A stretch of DNA of 49,147 bases, taken from Bacteriovoracaceae bacterium (GTDB lineage Bacteria > Bdellovibrionota > Bacteriovoracia > Bacteriovoracales > Bacteriovoracaceae). The DNA is taken from contig CANFHC010000024.1 in NCBI GenBank assembly GCA_947446575.1, positions 1 to 49,147 of the forward strand. Reading direction: 5' to 3'. Under the pieces are notes generated by a model. That model made no database searches. It was given only the letters and a program-made list of their open reading frames with translations, and was not told where the DNA came from. Shown here piece after piece: positions 8,616 to 17,633 of this stretch; positions within the stretch are counted from its first letter, which is position 1, and each line of letters begins with the position of its first letter. Made by a program: the position numbers and the translations under genes.

Positions 8616-10265
8616 ATGAAGTTTTTATTTCTTTCCCTTTTTTCTCTTTTTTTAGCTTTGAACACGGCCCGAGGTGGCCTATCTGATGGAAAGGTACACC
8701 TCAGTTTGGTCAGCAATCACCTAAATGTTAAAGTCGATGACGGATTTCATGTCAACCTTGAGGCGCCGATAAAAGTCAAAAGTACAAAGTCAGATTCTGT
8801 CATTTTGCCAGTATCTATGGGCACACACCAAATTGACTTCGATCTCTCTGCCTTAATGGCCGTACCTTTTAGAGTCAGTTTTTATATTTGCGATGATAAA
8901 AACACCAGCTGCGAGTTGCAAAAATACGCTTATGAAATCAAAAATAATGAGCTTCTAAGCGTTGTCATTAAAGATAATGAATCAGCTCTGCAGCTCGCAA
9001 CCAAGTTAGAATATAACTCTCATCACTTTATAAAAGACAACCTGGAAGCTGCCTTAGATCGTGCAAAAAAAGATAAAAAGCTGCTCTTTGTGGATTTTGG
9101 TGCTCCCTGGTGCCCGGCCTGTGTGCGATTAGAAACAGAAGTTTTCAGTACAGCTGAATTCAAAAAAATCATCAAAAAATTAGTAACGGCAAGTCTCAAC
9201 TCAGATGTTGAAGTGAATCGCGAAAATTATAAAAAATATAATGTATTAGTACTCCCAACTCTCATCATTATGAACGCTGATGGGCAAGAGCTACACCGCT
9301 TAATTGATTTTAAACCGGCCAAAGACTTTAATAACGATCTCACTGCTGCCCTTAAAAACTCACATCAAACAACTACTGAACTCACAGAACTCGCTCTAAA
9401 AAAAGATAAAAAAGCCCTTAAAACTTTGGCAAGAAGGGCCTTTAGTGAAAGCAACTATAAAGAAGCGCTCAAATGGTATGAACTCTTAGCAGAGGAATCT
9501 CAAGACTTTGCAATAGCAAAAACGGCAGTGGCCGCGAGTGTCTATGAAGAAGACAAAAAAAATGAAGTTGAATATGCAACATTATTAAAGAAAAATATTG
9601 ATAACTATCCGTCTAGTTATGAAGCGCTTGAATGGAGATTAAATTTAAGTGATATTGATAAAAAAAATGCGGATGAGTTACTAAGTGAAAATGCCCGTAT
9701 CCTGGTTGATCTTTTATTAAAAAAGTCTGAGAAGGAAAAAATGTTTTCCAATACTTCAGTAGGCACTATTTCATTTCCAGACTTAGAAATATACTCATAT
9801 CTCGTTAAAACATACGAGAAATTAAAATCACCATTGTTAGAAAATAAATCTCGTGAAAACTTTCAAGCTGAAATAAAAAAAATCAAAACTACTCCCAAAA
9901 AACCAGGGGAATTGATGATGATTGTGCAATACCAACGAGAAGCAAAAATGCCGGAAGAAGGAGAATCCCTTGAGTCATTAGTGAAAACTTATCCAAATAG
10001 TCACACTTATCATATGAAGCTTGGAGGATATTATTTTCGAAGTAAAAAATTCTCTGAGGCCCTTAAAGAATTTCAAGCCTCAACAGCGCTTGAGAAGCCA
10101 GTGACAATCTTTAATCTAGCCTTTTTAGCCAAAACTCAAAAAGAGTTAGGCTTAATTGCCGATATGAAAAAAACGATTGAATTAGCTGATAGTTTGCCCG
10201 TTGCTAAATCAGAGCGTTCTAAAGAAAGTTTGAATGAAATGCATGATTTGTTATTAAAAAAATGA
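8616..10265 (+). CDS. Secreted thioredoxin-fold protein with DsbD-alpha-like N-terminus and TPR tail
   Basis: The 549-residue product has a signal peptide (about 1-20), an immunoglobulin-like N-terminal region (22-110) that resembles the DsbD alpha domain, and a thioredoxin domain at about 140-245 with the redox motif C-P-A-C (166-169) after DFGAPW and a cis-proline in VLPTLII. From about 250 to the end are helical repeats including a TPR-like segment (YKEALKWYELLAEES; FSEALKEFQASTALEK). Likely a periplasmic thiol-disulfide protein with a protein-binding tail. Its TGA stop overlaps the ATG of the EamA transporter by four bases, so the two genes are coupled. Confidence 0.75.
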   Translation: MKFLFLSLFSLFLALNTARGGLSDGKVHLSLVSNHLNVKVDDGFHVNLEAPIKVKSTKSDSVILPVSMGTHQIDFDLSALMAVPFRVSFYICDDKNTSCELQKYAYEIKNNELLSVVIKDNESALQLATKLEYNSHHFIKDNLEAALDRAKKDKKLLFVDFGAPWCPACVRLETEVFSTAEFKKIIKKLVTASLNSDVEVNRENYKKYNVLVLPTLIIMNADGQELHRLIDFKPAKDFNNDLTAALKNSHQTTTELTELALKKDKKALKTLARRAFSESNYKEALKWYELLAEESQDFAIAKTAVAASVYEEDKKNEVEYATLLKKNIDNYPSSYEALEWRLNLSDIDKKNADELLSENARILVDLLLKKSEKEKMFSNTSVGTISFPDLEIYSYLVKTYEKLKSPLLENKSRENFQAEIKKIKTTPKKPGELMMIVQYQREAKMPEEGESLESLVKTYPNSHTYHMKLGGYYFRSKKFSEALKEFQASTALEKPVTIFNLAFLAKTQKELGLIADMKKTIELADSLPVAKSERSKESLNEMHDLLLKK

Positions 10266-11128
10266 GACCAATTGATCTAGCTCGTTTAATTACTCTTGCC
10301 GCTATATGGGGTGGGTCATTTATTTTTATGCGAGTTATTGCTCCAGTTCTAGGAGCAATTCCCACTGCAAACTCTAGAGTACTTATCGCTGGAGCTGTTC
10401 TCTCACTTTATTTTTTACTTACGGGATATAATCCAGAGTGGAAGAAAAATTGGAAACAATATTTAATCATCGGCATAATAGGTTCTGGAATTCCTTTTGC
10501 TTTATTCGCCTATGCGGCTCTATCCATTCCTGCTTCCTATGAAGTCATCTTAAACTCAACGGCTCCACTTTTTGGCGCTATTTTTTCTTGGGTTTGGTTG
10601 GGCGATAAAATGAATGGAGAAAAAATTATTGGATTAATAATTGCAGCTTTAGGTGTTTCGATTGTCGTGAACTTAGGACGAGCAGATCTTTCGACTCAAT
10701 TTATTCTCGCCGTCCTTGCCTGTTTACTGGCCGCAATTTGTTATGGATTGGCCGGAGTTTATATTAAAAAATTTACCAACGATTTAAAGCCAATTGCAAT
10801 TGCTGGAGGTAGCCAGCTTATGGTGGGGTTATTCATGCTGCCTTTTTCAGCAACTCACTCTGCAGATCTCTCACTTGTTTTTAATGCAAAAATCATTCTC
10901 TGCATTTTAGGACTGGCCCTCATTTGTAGTATGGTAGCATACTTGCTCTACTATCAATTAATCGCTGATATCGGACCTACTAAGGCCTTAACTGTGACTT
11001 TTCTTATGCCGGTCTTTGGAATGATTTGGGGAGCTGTGTTTTTAAAAGAAATTATCACGCTACAAATGATTTTCGGAACTATTACTATTTTGCTTGGAAC
11101 AAGCCTCGTCGTTAAAAAGCATATTTAA
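10262..11128 (+). CDS. EamA/DMT-family transporter
   Basis: The 288-residue membrane protein has about ten predicted helices in two repeated halves. The first half starts LAAIWGGSFIFMRVIAP, the EamA signature, with PASYEVILNSTAPLFGAIFSWVWLGD at the end of the first repeat; the second repeat closes with GPTKALTVTFLMPVFGMIWGAVFLKE. Drug/metabolite transporters of this type export amino acids, metabolites or drugs; substrate cannot be assigned. The last 69 bases overlap the convergent minus-strand gene at 11060-11758, which is an unusually long tail-to-tail overlap. Confidence 0.85.
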   Translation: MRPIDLARLITLAAIWGGSFIFMRVIAPVLGAIPTANSRVLIAGAVLSLYFLLTGYNPEWKKNWKQYLIIGIIGSGIPFALFAYAALSIPASYEVILNSTAPLFGAIFSWVWLGDKMNGEKIIGLIIAALGVSIVVNLGRADLSTQFILAVLACLLAAICYGLAGVYIKKFTNDLKPIAIAGGSQLMVGLFMLPFSATHSADLSLVFNAKIILCILGLALICSMVAYLLYYQLIADIGPTKALTVTFLMPVFGMIWGAVFLKEIITLQMIFGTITILLGTSLVVKKHI

Positions 11129-11758
11129 ATCTTTTTTCGGTGAATTAAAAAGTGATTCAATAAAACATCTGAGTTCAATCATTTCACTAAAGCCTGGACC
11201 AAATTGGTATTGACCTAGCACTCGGGCCATTGTTTGTTCAGGCGTAAGAACAACCCAATTCATCCCTTCAAAACAATTTGTAAAAAATGCAGCAGAAAAT
11301 TTGAGAATACGATGATGACTACGGTACCGGCCCATGTAAATTGATTCGTCATTTTCTTTAATCTCCTGAAATTGAGTAGTCGCTTTTAAATTTTGTAATT
11401 CATCACTCACCTCTAGTTTTCGTCTATTAAACTCAATCAAGTCAAAATCATTTTTTGAATGTAAAAGATTAATATCTTCAAATAAAGTGCGGTAAAAAAT
11501 TTTATACAATAAACGCCATGTGGAAAAATCGTTAAAGCAAGAAACGAATTCAGCCTCAAGCAGTAATTCACGAGGAATTAGTGTGACAACATTTTTAAAC
11601 TTTGGAGGAATTGAAAGGCCGTCAAAAAAAGTCCCCGTGAATCTATTGCCAATGTTCTTTTGCCAAATAACTTGATCGTAATGAATTTTTTCTGCAAGGA
11701 GTATCCTTGCTTCACTTATCCATGTTTCAAATGTTCCATCAAAAGAGATTGTTCTCAT
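11060..11758 (-). CDS. DUF4130-like (TIGR03915-type) putative DNA-metabolism protein
   Basis: The 232-residue cytosolic protein starts at ATG 11758 behind a GGAG site. The opening ISFDGTFETWISEA, a central RLLYKIFYRTLFED, a basic segment YRSHHRILKFSAAFFTNCF followed by MNWVVLTPEQTM, and the closing ELRCFIESLFNSPKK follow the order of the DUF4130 family (DGSFEG..., ...REHHRMxGF..F, ...YFRSIFNPAR). DUF4130 proteins usually occur with a radical-SAM protein or fused to uracil-DNA glycosylase-like domains and are thought to act in DNA modification or repair. No such partner is in this window. The assignment rests on pattern memory. Confidence 0.55.
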   Translation of the reverse strand: MRTISFDGTFETWISEARILLAEKIHYDQVIWQKNIGNRFTGTFFDGLSIPPKFKNVVTLIPRELLLEAEFVSCFNDFSTWRLLYKIFYRTLFEDINLLHSKNDFDLIEFNRRKLEVSDELQNLKATTQFQEIKENDESIYMGRYRSHHRILKFSAAFFTNCFEGMNWVVLTPEQTMARVLGQYQFGPGFSEMIELRCFIESLFNSPKKDLNMLFNDEACSKQNSNSSENHL

Positions 11759-11997
11759 TTAAATTTTCTCCGTTAAAGAAAGCTTAAATGGGCCATTGAA
11801 AAAAAGATACGTACATTTTGCGTAAGTTTAAAATTTCTGTAAGAAACATTGATAAATTAGATAGTTAGAAACGCTTTTTTGCATTTGGCAATTATATATA
11901 GGGCCTTTCAATGCTTCAAGAAGAATCAAAAAGTATTATTAAATTAACTCGAAAAAGATGATTGTTACAAACAAACCTAGAGACCAAGGACAGTAAG

Positions 11998-12981
11998 ATG
12001 ATCATAACAAATTTAATAGAAGAAAAAAAACTCAGCCAAGATTTTTATCGAAGTGAATTCATGAAAGAGATCGCCAACGGATTAAATTCCATGCCTAAAA
12101 TAATTTCCTCAAAATATTTTTATGACGATATTGGCAGTCAGCTCTTTGTAGAAATCACTAAACTCGATGAATATTATCCCACGAAAGCCGAAGAAGAAAT
12201 TTTACTAAGTCTTAAAGATATACTGCCAGATCTTGTGGGACGGGATGAAGTTGATATTATCGAATTAGGTGTTGGAGATGGACACAAAACAAAAATCTTA
12301 ATCGATAGTTTTATTAAATCAAAAATAAAAATTAATTTTTACCCCATTGATATTTCGCTAGAAGCGATGAATTTACTCGAAGAAAATCTTCCAAAATCCA
12401 ACAACCTAAAAGTGCATGGCATAGTGTCTGAATACCTTGAAGGATTGCGATTTGCCAGAATGAATTCTTGTAACCGACAAATTGTTTTATTTTTAGGGGG
12501 AAATATTGGAAATTTTGACCGACATGAAAGTTTAAAAATCCTTAATTCAATAAGACTTACTTTAAACGAGGATGATTTTCTTTTAATCGGTTTTGATTTG
12601 AAAAAAAATATAGATAAAATGCAAAATGCTTACAGTGACAAGCGCGGAATAACTGCCCTCTTTAACTTAAATCTCCTAGAGCGAATTAATAGTGAATTGC
12701 ATGGAAATTTTATTAAAGAAAATTTTAGGCATCAAGCTTTTTATAATCCCACAATTGGAGCAATGGAAAGTTATCTAATTTCACTTATTGATCAAGATGT
12801 AGAAATTAATGACCTCAATCAAACATTCCATTTCGAAGAATTTGAAGCTATTCACATGGAATATTCATTTAAGTTTTTAGAAAAAGATATTATAGAGATA
12901 TGTGAACAAACTGGTTTTACACATATCTCAAGTTTTAAAGATACTCGTCAATACTTTATTGATTCTTTATGGCAAGTTTAA
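11998..12981 (+). CDS. egtD: EgtD-like L-histidine N-alpha-methyltransferase
   Basis: Read from ATG 11998 (AAGGA seven bases upstream) the product has 327 residues, the usual EgtD length. It shows the family opening SKYFYDDIGSQLFVEITKL followed by EYYPTKAEEEIL, a SAM-binding IIELGVGDGHKT, PIDIS, and LFLGGNIGNFDR. EgtD makes hercynine (trimethylhistidine), the first step to ergothioneine. No EgtB sulfoxide synthase is next to it, so the product here may be hercynine or another methylated amino acid, or egtB may lie elsewhere. The stop overlaps the start of the CapA-like gene (TAATG). Confidence 0.8.
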   Translation: MIITNLIEEKKLSQDFYRSEFMKEIANGLNSMPKIISSKYFYDDIGSQLFVEITKLDEYYPTKAEEEILLSLKDILPDLVGRDEVDIIELGVGDGHKTKILIDSFIKSKIKINFYPIDISLEAMNLLEENLPKSNNLKVHGIVSEYLEGLRFARMNSCNRQIVLFLGGNIGNFDRHESLKILNSIRLTLNEDDFLLIGFDLKKNIDKMQNAYSDKRGITALFNLNLLERINSELHGNFIKENFRHQAFYNPTIGAMESYLISLIDQDVEINDLNQTFHFEEFEAIHMEYSFKFLEKDIIEICEQTGFTHISSFKDTRQYFIDSLWQV

Positions 12982-14114
12982 TGAAATATTTAATACTCCT
13001 AATATTAGTATTTCCAGAAATAATCTCGGCCCAAGATAAAGATTTGAGTTACTCAACAAATTGTTCCTCATCCAATAATCAGGTAACCATTTCTTTTGTA
13101 GGCGATATCCTCATCCATGAGGCGCTCTACAAAGTGGTTGTTAATGAAACAAAACATTTTTCTCAAATCTGGAAAAAAGTAGAAGGCCTTTTTTTGAAAG
13201 CAGACTTTTCCCTTGGAAACCTAGAAGGAGCTGCGGCAATGGGGATTGATGGGAGTGGAAAAGATCATGGCGATATTGGTTTTGTGTATGACGACTTTGT
13301 TTATTCGGGGACACATTTTTCATTTAATTATCATCCACGAATTCTTACTGATTTAAAAAATTCTGGTTTTGATTTAATTACTTCTGCTAATAATCACGCT
13401 ATGGATAGAACGGCTACTGGAATTGATAAAACAATTGCAGCGGCGAGAAGTGCAGGCCTCTCAACAATTGGGGTTCACGAAAGTTTTAATCCCGATGGAT
13501 TATTTTATAAAATAGCTTTCATAAATAATATCAATGTTGCATTTTTAGGTTGTACGGAAATGACCAATGGGAATAATGATTTTAAAAATCAAATCCTGAA
13601 ATGCTTCAATCATCCTGAAAAAATTTTAGGTATCATTCGCGATTTAAAAAACCACTCTGAGATCGATGCCATTATCGTCTTTCCCCATTGGGGAGTTGAG
13701 TATTCCCATACACCAGAGGCAATACAAAAATCTTTTGCCCACCAATACATCGAAGCAGGAGCAATCGCTGTTGTGGGTTCTCATCCCCATGTGATTCAAC
13801 CGTGGGAAAAATACATTGCGACTGATGGAAGAGAAGGATTCATCGTTTACTCTTTAGGAAATTTTGTCGCGGGTCAAGCAGGTCTTGAGCGAAAAACTGG
13901 ACCTGTCGCCTATTTGGGACTTTCTAAAAAAGAAAATGAGAAGGCCCGTATTTTCGGCGTTGGTTATACTCCAACTTATCGAACAGGAGCTGTTCTTAAT
14001 CCCATAGGATCTGGCGATGCTATCGAAGTATTAAAGCATGTCGCCAGTATGTTTGGGTCTAAAAGACGAATTGAACCAAATGCCAACTTACTTGAAAGTT
14101 TGTGCAAGCACTAA
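12981..14114 (+). CDS. CapA/PgsA-family metallophosphatase-like secreted protein
   Basis: From ATG 12981 the product has 377 residues and begins with a signal peptide (MKYLILLILVFPEIISAQ). The CapA (poly-gamma-glutamate capsule) motifs follow: SFVGDILIH, NLEGAA, ANNHAMD, FPHWGVEY, GSHPHVIQPWE and YSLGNFVAGQ, giving the D, H and N ligands of a calcineurin-like dimetal centre. CapA proteins help make or export poly-gamma-glutamate, but many family members have unknown substrates. An in-frame ATG at 12969 exists but would spoil the signal peptide start. The last 27 bases overlap the convergent ADP-ribosylglycohydrolase gene. Confidence 0.8.
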   Translation: MKYLILLILVFPEIISAQDKDLSYSTNCSSSNNQVTISFVGDILIHEALYKVVVNETKHFSQIWKKVEGLFLKADFSLGNLEGAAAMGIDGSGKDHGDIGFVYDDFVYSGTHFSFNYHPRILTDLKNSGFDLITSANNHAMDRTATGIDKTIAAARSAGLSTIGVHESFNPDGLFYKIAFINNINVAFLGCTEMTNGNNDFKNQILKCFNHPEKILGIIRDLKNHSEIDAIIVFPHWGVEYSHTPEAIQKSFAHQYIEAGAIAVVGSHPHVIQPWEKYIATDGREGFIVYSLGNFVAGQAGLERKTGPVAYLGLSKKENEKARIFGVGYTPTYRTGAVLNPIGSGDAIEVLKHVASMFGSKRRIEPNANLLESLCKH

Positions 14115-15497
14115 AGCTTTTTCTAAAATACTATTGTGATCAAAAGCTAAGTTCATCTGTTGAGCCTCAGTAATAGGAATCCATTTCGCTTCATCAGCAT
14201 CATCCATTCCTCGGATAAAATCTTTTTGAGATAGATAAGTTTTATCACCTATGCGATAAAAAAAAGCATGAGTTTTAGACCATGAAATACTATTGTCTCT
14301 AGGATCGCGGTTATTGCCTTCAAACTCTCCGACTAACTGCAGCTCAACAAAACTTTCAAGTTTTAGATTTGTTTCTTCTTTTAACTCGCGCAAAGCTGCC
14401 GATTTGGGATTTTCAAGTCCATCGATCCAAAAACTTCCTTCAAGAGCACTTGAATCAATGAATCCTCCAGGAAAGGCCATCATTCCTGGACAGGCTTCAC
14501 TGGTAAGTGAGCGTTTGATTAAAAGAATTTCATTCAATGGGTTGATGATAATTAAATCGACAGTGGGGTTTACCCCTTCATAAAAATAAGGATTCACTTT
14601 CTTATAAAGATCATTCCCCATAGTCTCTATGAGTTTTTTATCCCAAAGACCTTCCAAGAAATGTGGAGTGATGTTTTTGACTCCGTAAAAAGCTCCCGCT
14701 AATTGGCCAAAAACTGCTGCAGTTGTATCTGAATCTTCGCCTAGATTCGCTGCCAATAATACGCCATCATTAAAATTATCTGTTTGATAAAAAGACCATA
14801 GTGCAGCTTCCAAACAAGTGGTTGCTAAGCCCTTGGCTGAAATTTCGTCTCGAGATTTTTTTTGATAACTACCTAAAAGAATTTCTTCGATAGAAGAACA
14901 AACAAGCATGTCCTCTTTTTTGTATTTTAAAATATCACTCTTTGAGTATCCGTGCAGGGCCCGATGAATAAATAGGGCCAAAACTCTACAAGCATCAATG
15001 CATTCAATTGGAGCATGAGTAATTCGCGAGCTCTCCCCTGCATAAAAAAGAGTTTTCTCTACGTTGTGAAAATAAAAAAGGGGAATCGGAGCAAGCCGCA
15101 TAATTGATCCGTTAGTTGCTGGATCAGTTGGTGCTCCGGAATAAAGATCACTGTGCTCTTCAAAACGCAGTAAGGCAGCCTTGGTGGTATTGCCAATATC
15201 AAAACAATTTCCCGTGCAACTCATATAGCCTTCGCGAAACCATTGGTGAAATCGTTTAATAATATCTAGGGCATCAAAAGATTTTTTTTCTAATAAACTT
15301 GATCCAATGCAAAGAGCAAGACTAGTATCGTCAGTCCATTGACCAACTTTCAAATCAAATGGTCCACCTGCTCTGTAATTTGTTACTGGAATGTATGAGT
15401 CACGTTTTTCAAATTCAATCGGAGCACCGAGAGCATCTCCCACTGCTAAGCCCAGCAATGATCCAAGAAATCTATCTTTGGTAAATATGTTTTGCAT
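14088..15497 (-). CDS. ADP-ribosylglycohydrolase-Nudix fusion protein
   Basis: The 469-residue protein has two enzymes in one chain. Residues 1 to about 305 are a DraG/ARH-type ADP-ribosylglycohydrolase: LGLAVGDALGAPIEF, QWTDDTSLAL (metal ligands T-D-D) and GEDSDTTAAVFGQLAGAFYG. Residues about 312-469 are a Nudix hydrolase: LLIKRSL...MMAFPGGFID, then E-x7-REL-x-EET, the Nudix box glutamates, within a segment that resembles ADP-ribose pyrophosphatases. The pair would release ADP-ribose from protein or small-molecule targets and cleave it to AMP and ribose 5-phosphate. No NAD-biosynthesis gene is adjacent. Its 3' end overlaps the CapA-like gene. Confidence 0.85.
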   Translation of the reverse strand: MQNIFTKDRFLGSLLGLAVGDALGAPIEFEKRDSYIPVTNYRAGGPFDLKVGQWTDDTSLALCIGSSLLEKKSFDALDIIKRFHQWFREGYMSCTGNCFDIGNTTKAALLRFEEHSDLYSGAPTDPATNGSIMRLAPIPLFYFHNVEKTLFYAGESSRITHAPIECIDACRVLALFIHRALHGYSKSDILKYKKEDMLVCSSIEEILLGSYQKKSRDEISAKGLATTCLEAALWSFYQTDNFNDGVLLAANLGEDSDTTAAVFGQLAGAFYGVKNITPHFLEGLWDKKLIETMGNDLYKKVNPYFYEGVNPTVDLIIINPLNEILLIKRSLTSEACPGMMAFPGGFIDSSALEGSFWIDGLENPKSAALRELKEETNLKLESFVELQLVGEFEGNNRDPRDNSISWSKTHAFFYRIGDKTYLSQKDFIRGMDDADEAKWIPITEAQQMNLAFDHNSILEKALVLAQTFK

Positions 15498-15597
15498 GTA
15501 AATGATATTAAACTATTTCAAACATAATCAAAAGCGTAGTTTTCAATCTGCTTTATTCTTCGATATGCTGATCAGGTATTAACCAGGAGAAAATCAA

Positions 15598-16095
15598 ATG
15601 ACAAAAATTAGATTACAAGGAAACGAAATTAACACCCATGGGACACTGCCAGATGTAGATTCAATCGCGGGAGATTTTACTTTTGTCAAAACTGATTTAA
15701 GTGAAGCTAATCTTTACTCTTTTAAAGGACATAAACTTTTAAATATATTCCCAAGTGTAGACACTGGTACATGCGCTAATAGTGTTCGAAAGTTTAATCA
15801 AGATGCATCTGACTTAGGCAACGTTGCCGTTATTAATTTATCAATGGATCTTCCATTTGCCCAAAAACGCTTTTGCGGTGCCGAAGGAATCAATAATGTT
15901 GTTATGGGTTCTCTTTTTAGATCTAACTTTTTTAAAGTTTTTCCTGTAGATCTCGTTGATGGACCACTCAAAGGATTATGTTCGAGGGTTATAGTCGTTA
16001 TAAATGAAAAAAATGAAATCACTTATACAGAGCAGGTTGCAGAAATTGCCAATGAGCCCAATTATGAGGCTGCTCTCTCTGCACTCCAACTTTAA
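15598..16095 (+). CDS. tpx: Thiol peroxidase (Tpx, atypical 2-Cys peroxiredoxin)
   Basis: The 165-residue product starts after a strong AGGAG site. It shows the peroxidatic cysteine motif FPSVDTGTCANSVRKFN and the resolving cysteine in LPFAQKRFCGAEGI, the spacing typical of Tpx. It reduces hydrogen and organic peroxides using thioredoxin. Length is as usual for the family. It is a single-gene unit closed by a strong terminator. Confidence 0.95.
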   Translation: MTKIRLQGNEINTHGTLPDVDSIAGDFTFVKTDLSEANLYSFKGHKLLNIFPSVDTGTCANSVRKFNQDASDLGNVAVINLSMDLPFAQKRFCGAEGINNVVMGSLFRSNFFKVFPVDLVDGPLKGLCSRVIVVINEKNEITYTEQVAEIANEPNYEAALSALQL

Positions 16096-16107
16096 CTAAA
16101 AATATTT

Positions 16108-16137
16108 AACAAGAGAAAGTCTTACCTTTCTCTTGTT
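16108..16137. terminator. Bidirectional terminator between tpx and the beta-propeller gene
   Basis: A perfect 12-bp inverted repeat (16108-16119 and 16126-16137) with a 6-nt loop lies between the convergent genes and touches the stop codon of the minus-strand gene at 16136. The T-rich flank is short, so strength is uncertain. Confidence 0.7.
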
Positions 16138-17527
16138 ATTCACCAAGTTCATACAAATCTATTAATTTTTTAATATCATAAAAATAAAGTTTATCCCCAA
16201 TTAAACTCCCAGAAATAAGTATTTTATTATCGCGAGAAACTTCAAGGGCCGTCGGTTGTGAACCTGCAACTAATGTAAAAATGACCTTATCTTTTTTGGT
16301 GTCTACGATATCAATTTTTCCCATTATTTTGGGATCAACTTTACTATCATCTGCATTAGAAGTTGTTCTGCTTGAGACATAGAGATAACGATTCTGATAG
16401 GGACTTAAAACAATTGTATTGGGATGAGCATATATCCATTTTTTTCCAGGAAAATTGGGATGATCGAGAGGATAATCTTCCAAAACTAAAATTTTTTTCA
16501 CTCCTTCAGGAATTTTAAAAGGAATTAATAAATCATCCCATAGAGACGAAGGCAATGTGATATCTTTTCCTGATTTTTTCAAATTTAATACGAGTTCAAT
16601 CAGCTTTGGTAAATTAAATCTCGAAATTGAGTTCCCTCTCATATGGCTTAAATAAGCCGTTTGTCCATCGCTAGAAATCACAATATGGCGAAGATTTAAT
16701 TCTCTCCCAACACTTGCTGGATTAAGGGGAGCGAGTTCAGCAATTTGCTGATGCTTTATTGCATCGACGATTATTAAACTTCCTGTTTCAGTAGAGAGTA
16801 TCAGCGCAAATTTACCGTCGGGAGTAAATGCAATTCCTCTCGGTGCAATAAAATAGGCCTTTGAATGGGGATTTTTAAAACTAGTATGTAATGAAATCTT
16901 CCCCACAAAATGAGTTGTTCCATCTAATTTTCCATCTTCTTTTAAATTGGTTACATCAACTACGCTCACATCATCTGAAAAATAATTGGCGACATAAAGA
17001 ACTTGTTTTCGCTGTGGATCTCCTGAAACAAAAGGTCTCGCACTTATTATTTTTGATCCAAGGCCGTAAAGCGGGATGTATTTAGAAATTGTTTGGGAAA
17101 ACGTATTAACGACAGTCAAGAGTCCCATATTTTTGTAAACTTCAGAATGTTCATCACCTTCTGCTCGTGTCACAAATCCCCATTCTTCATTGAGAGAAAA
17201 TTCAACTTCAGTATTAGCCAAAATTCCATCGGACTTACCAACAGGTGTAATAATTGTTTTACTAAGAGTCCTCTTCTCTAAATCGTAAATCGACATGGAC
17301 GGCACTCGTTTTTTTGTGATGGGATCTATCTTGCCGCACATTTCTGCGACATAAAGTGAATTTCCAATGGGGTCCAGCTTCATGCCCTTCGGCATGCATC
17401 CAGTGGGAGTGGTATTCATTAGAAAATTCTTGGTAGAGTATTTTTTTAAATCGAGCTGTGACGCGTGAACTGGTTGTGAAATTTTGAGCAAAAAAAAACC
17501 AACGGCAATCACATTTTGTGCTTTCAC
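16136..17527 (-). CDS. Secreted YVTN/lactonase-like beta-propeller protein
   Basis: Read from GTG 17527 (AGGAG seven bases upstream) the product has 463 residues; a GTG at 17533 lies too close to that site. It has a signal peptide ending near PVHASQ and then repeated propeller blades: DPIGNSLYVAEMCG, QVLYVANYFSDDVSVVDVTNL-type strands, GIAFTPDGKFALILSTE, VISSDGQTAYLSHMRGNSISRF, YLYVSSRTT and ALEVSRDNKILISGS. This repeat is the YVTN/cytochrome-cd1-like class, common in secreted scaffold or binding proteins. No catalytic residues could be assigned. A receiver-domain gene lies 106 bp upstream on the same strand. Confidence 0.75.
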   Translation of the reverse strand: MKAQNVIAVGFFLLKISQPVHASQLDLKKYSTKNFLMNTTPTGCMPKGMKLDPIGNSLYVAEMCGKIDPITKKRVPSMSIYDLEKRTLSKTIITPVGKSDGILANTEVEFSLNEEWGFVTRAEGDEHSEVYKNMGLLTVVNTFSQTISKYIPLYGLGSKIISARPFVSGDPQRKQVLYVANYFSDDVSVVDVTNLKEDGKLDGTTHFVGKISLHTSFKNPHSKAYFIAPRGIAFTPDGKFALILSTETGSLIIVDAIKHQQIAELAPLNPASVGRELNLRHIVISSDGQTAYLSHMRGNSISRFNLPKLIELVLNLKKSGKDITLPSSLWDDLLIPFKIPEGVKKILVLEDYPLDHPNFPGKKWIYAHPNTIVLSPYQNRYLYVSSRTTSNADDSKVDPKIMGKIDIVDTKKDKVIFTLVAGSQPTALEVSRDNKILISGSLIGDKLYFYDIKKLIDLYELGE

Positions 17528-17633
17528 AATCACTCTCCTCTATAAAATTTTTTCTAAAAGGAGAATGACAGATGTTTTAAATAAAAAATAATATATTTTT
17601 TAAAAGAAAAGCAGAGCTAATTTCTATGTATGA

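Noticed and set aside
11911-11961. A 16-codon ORF upstream of egtD, overlapping a second short ORF by four bases
   Set aside because: It could be a leader peptide, but there is no run of regulatory codons or attenuator hairpin to support this.
16136-17527. Beta-propeller gene as lactonase or nitrite reductase
   Set aside because: No heme motif or catalytic residues of those enzymes are seen; only the repeat class is supported.
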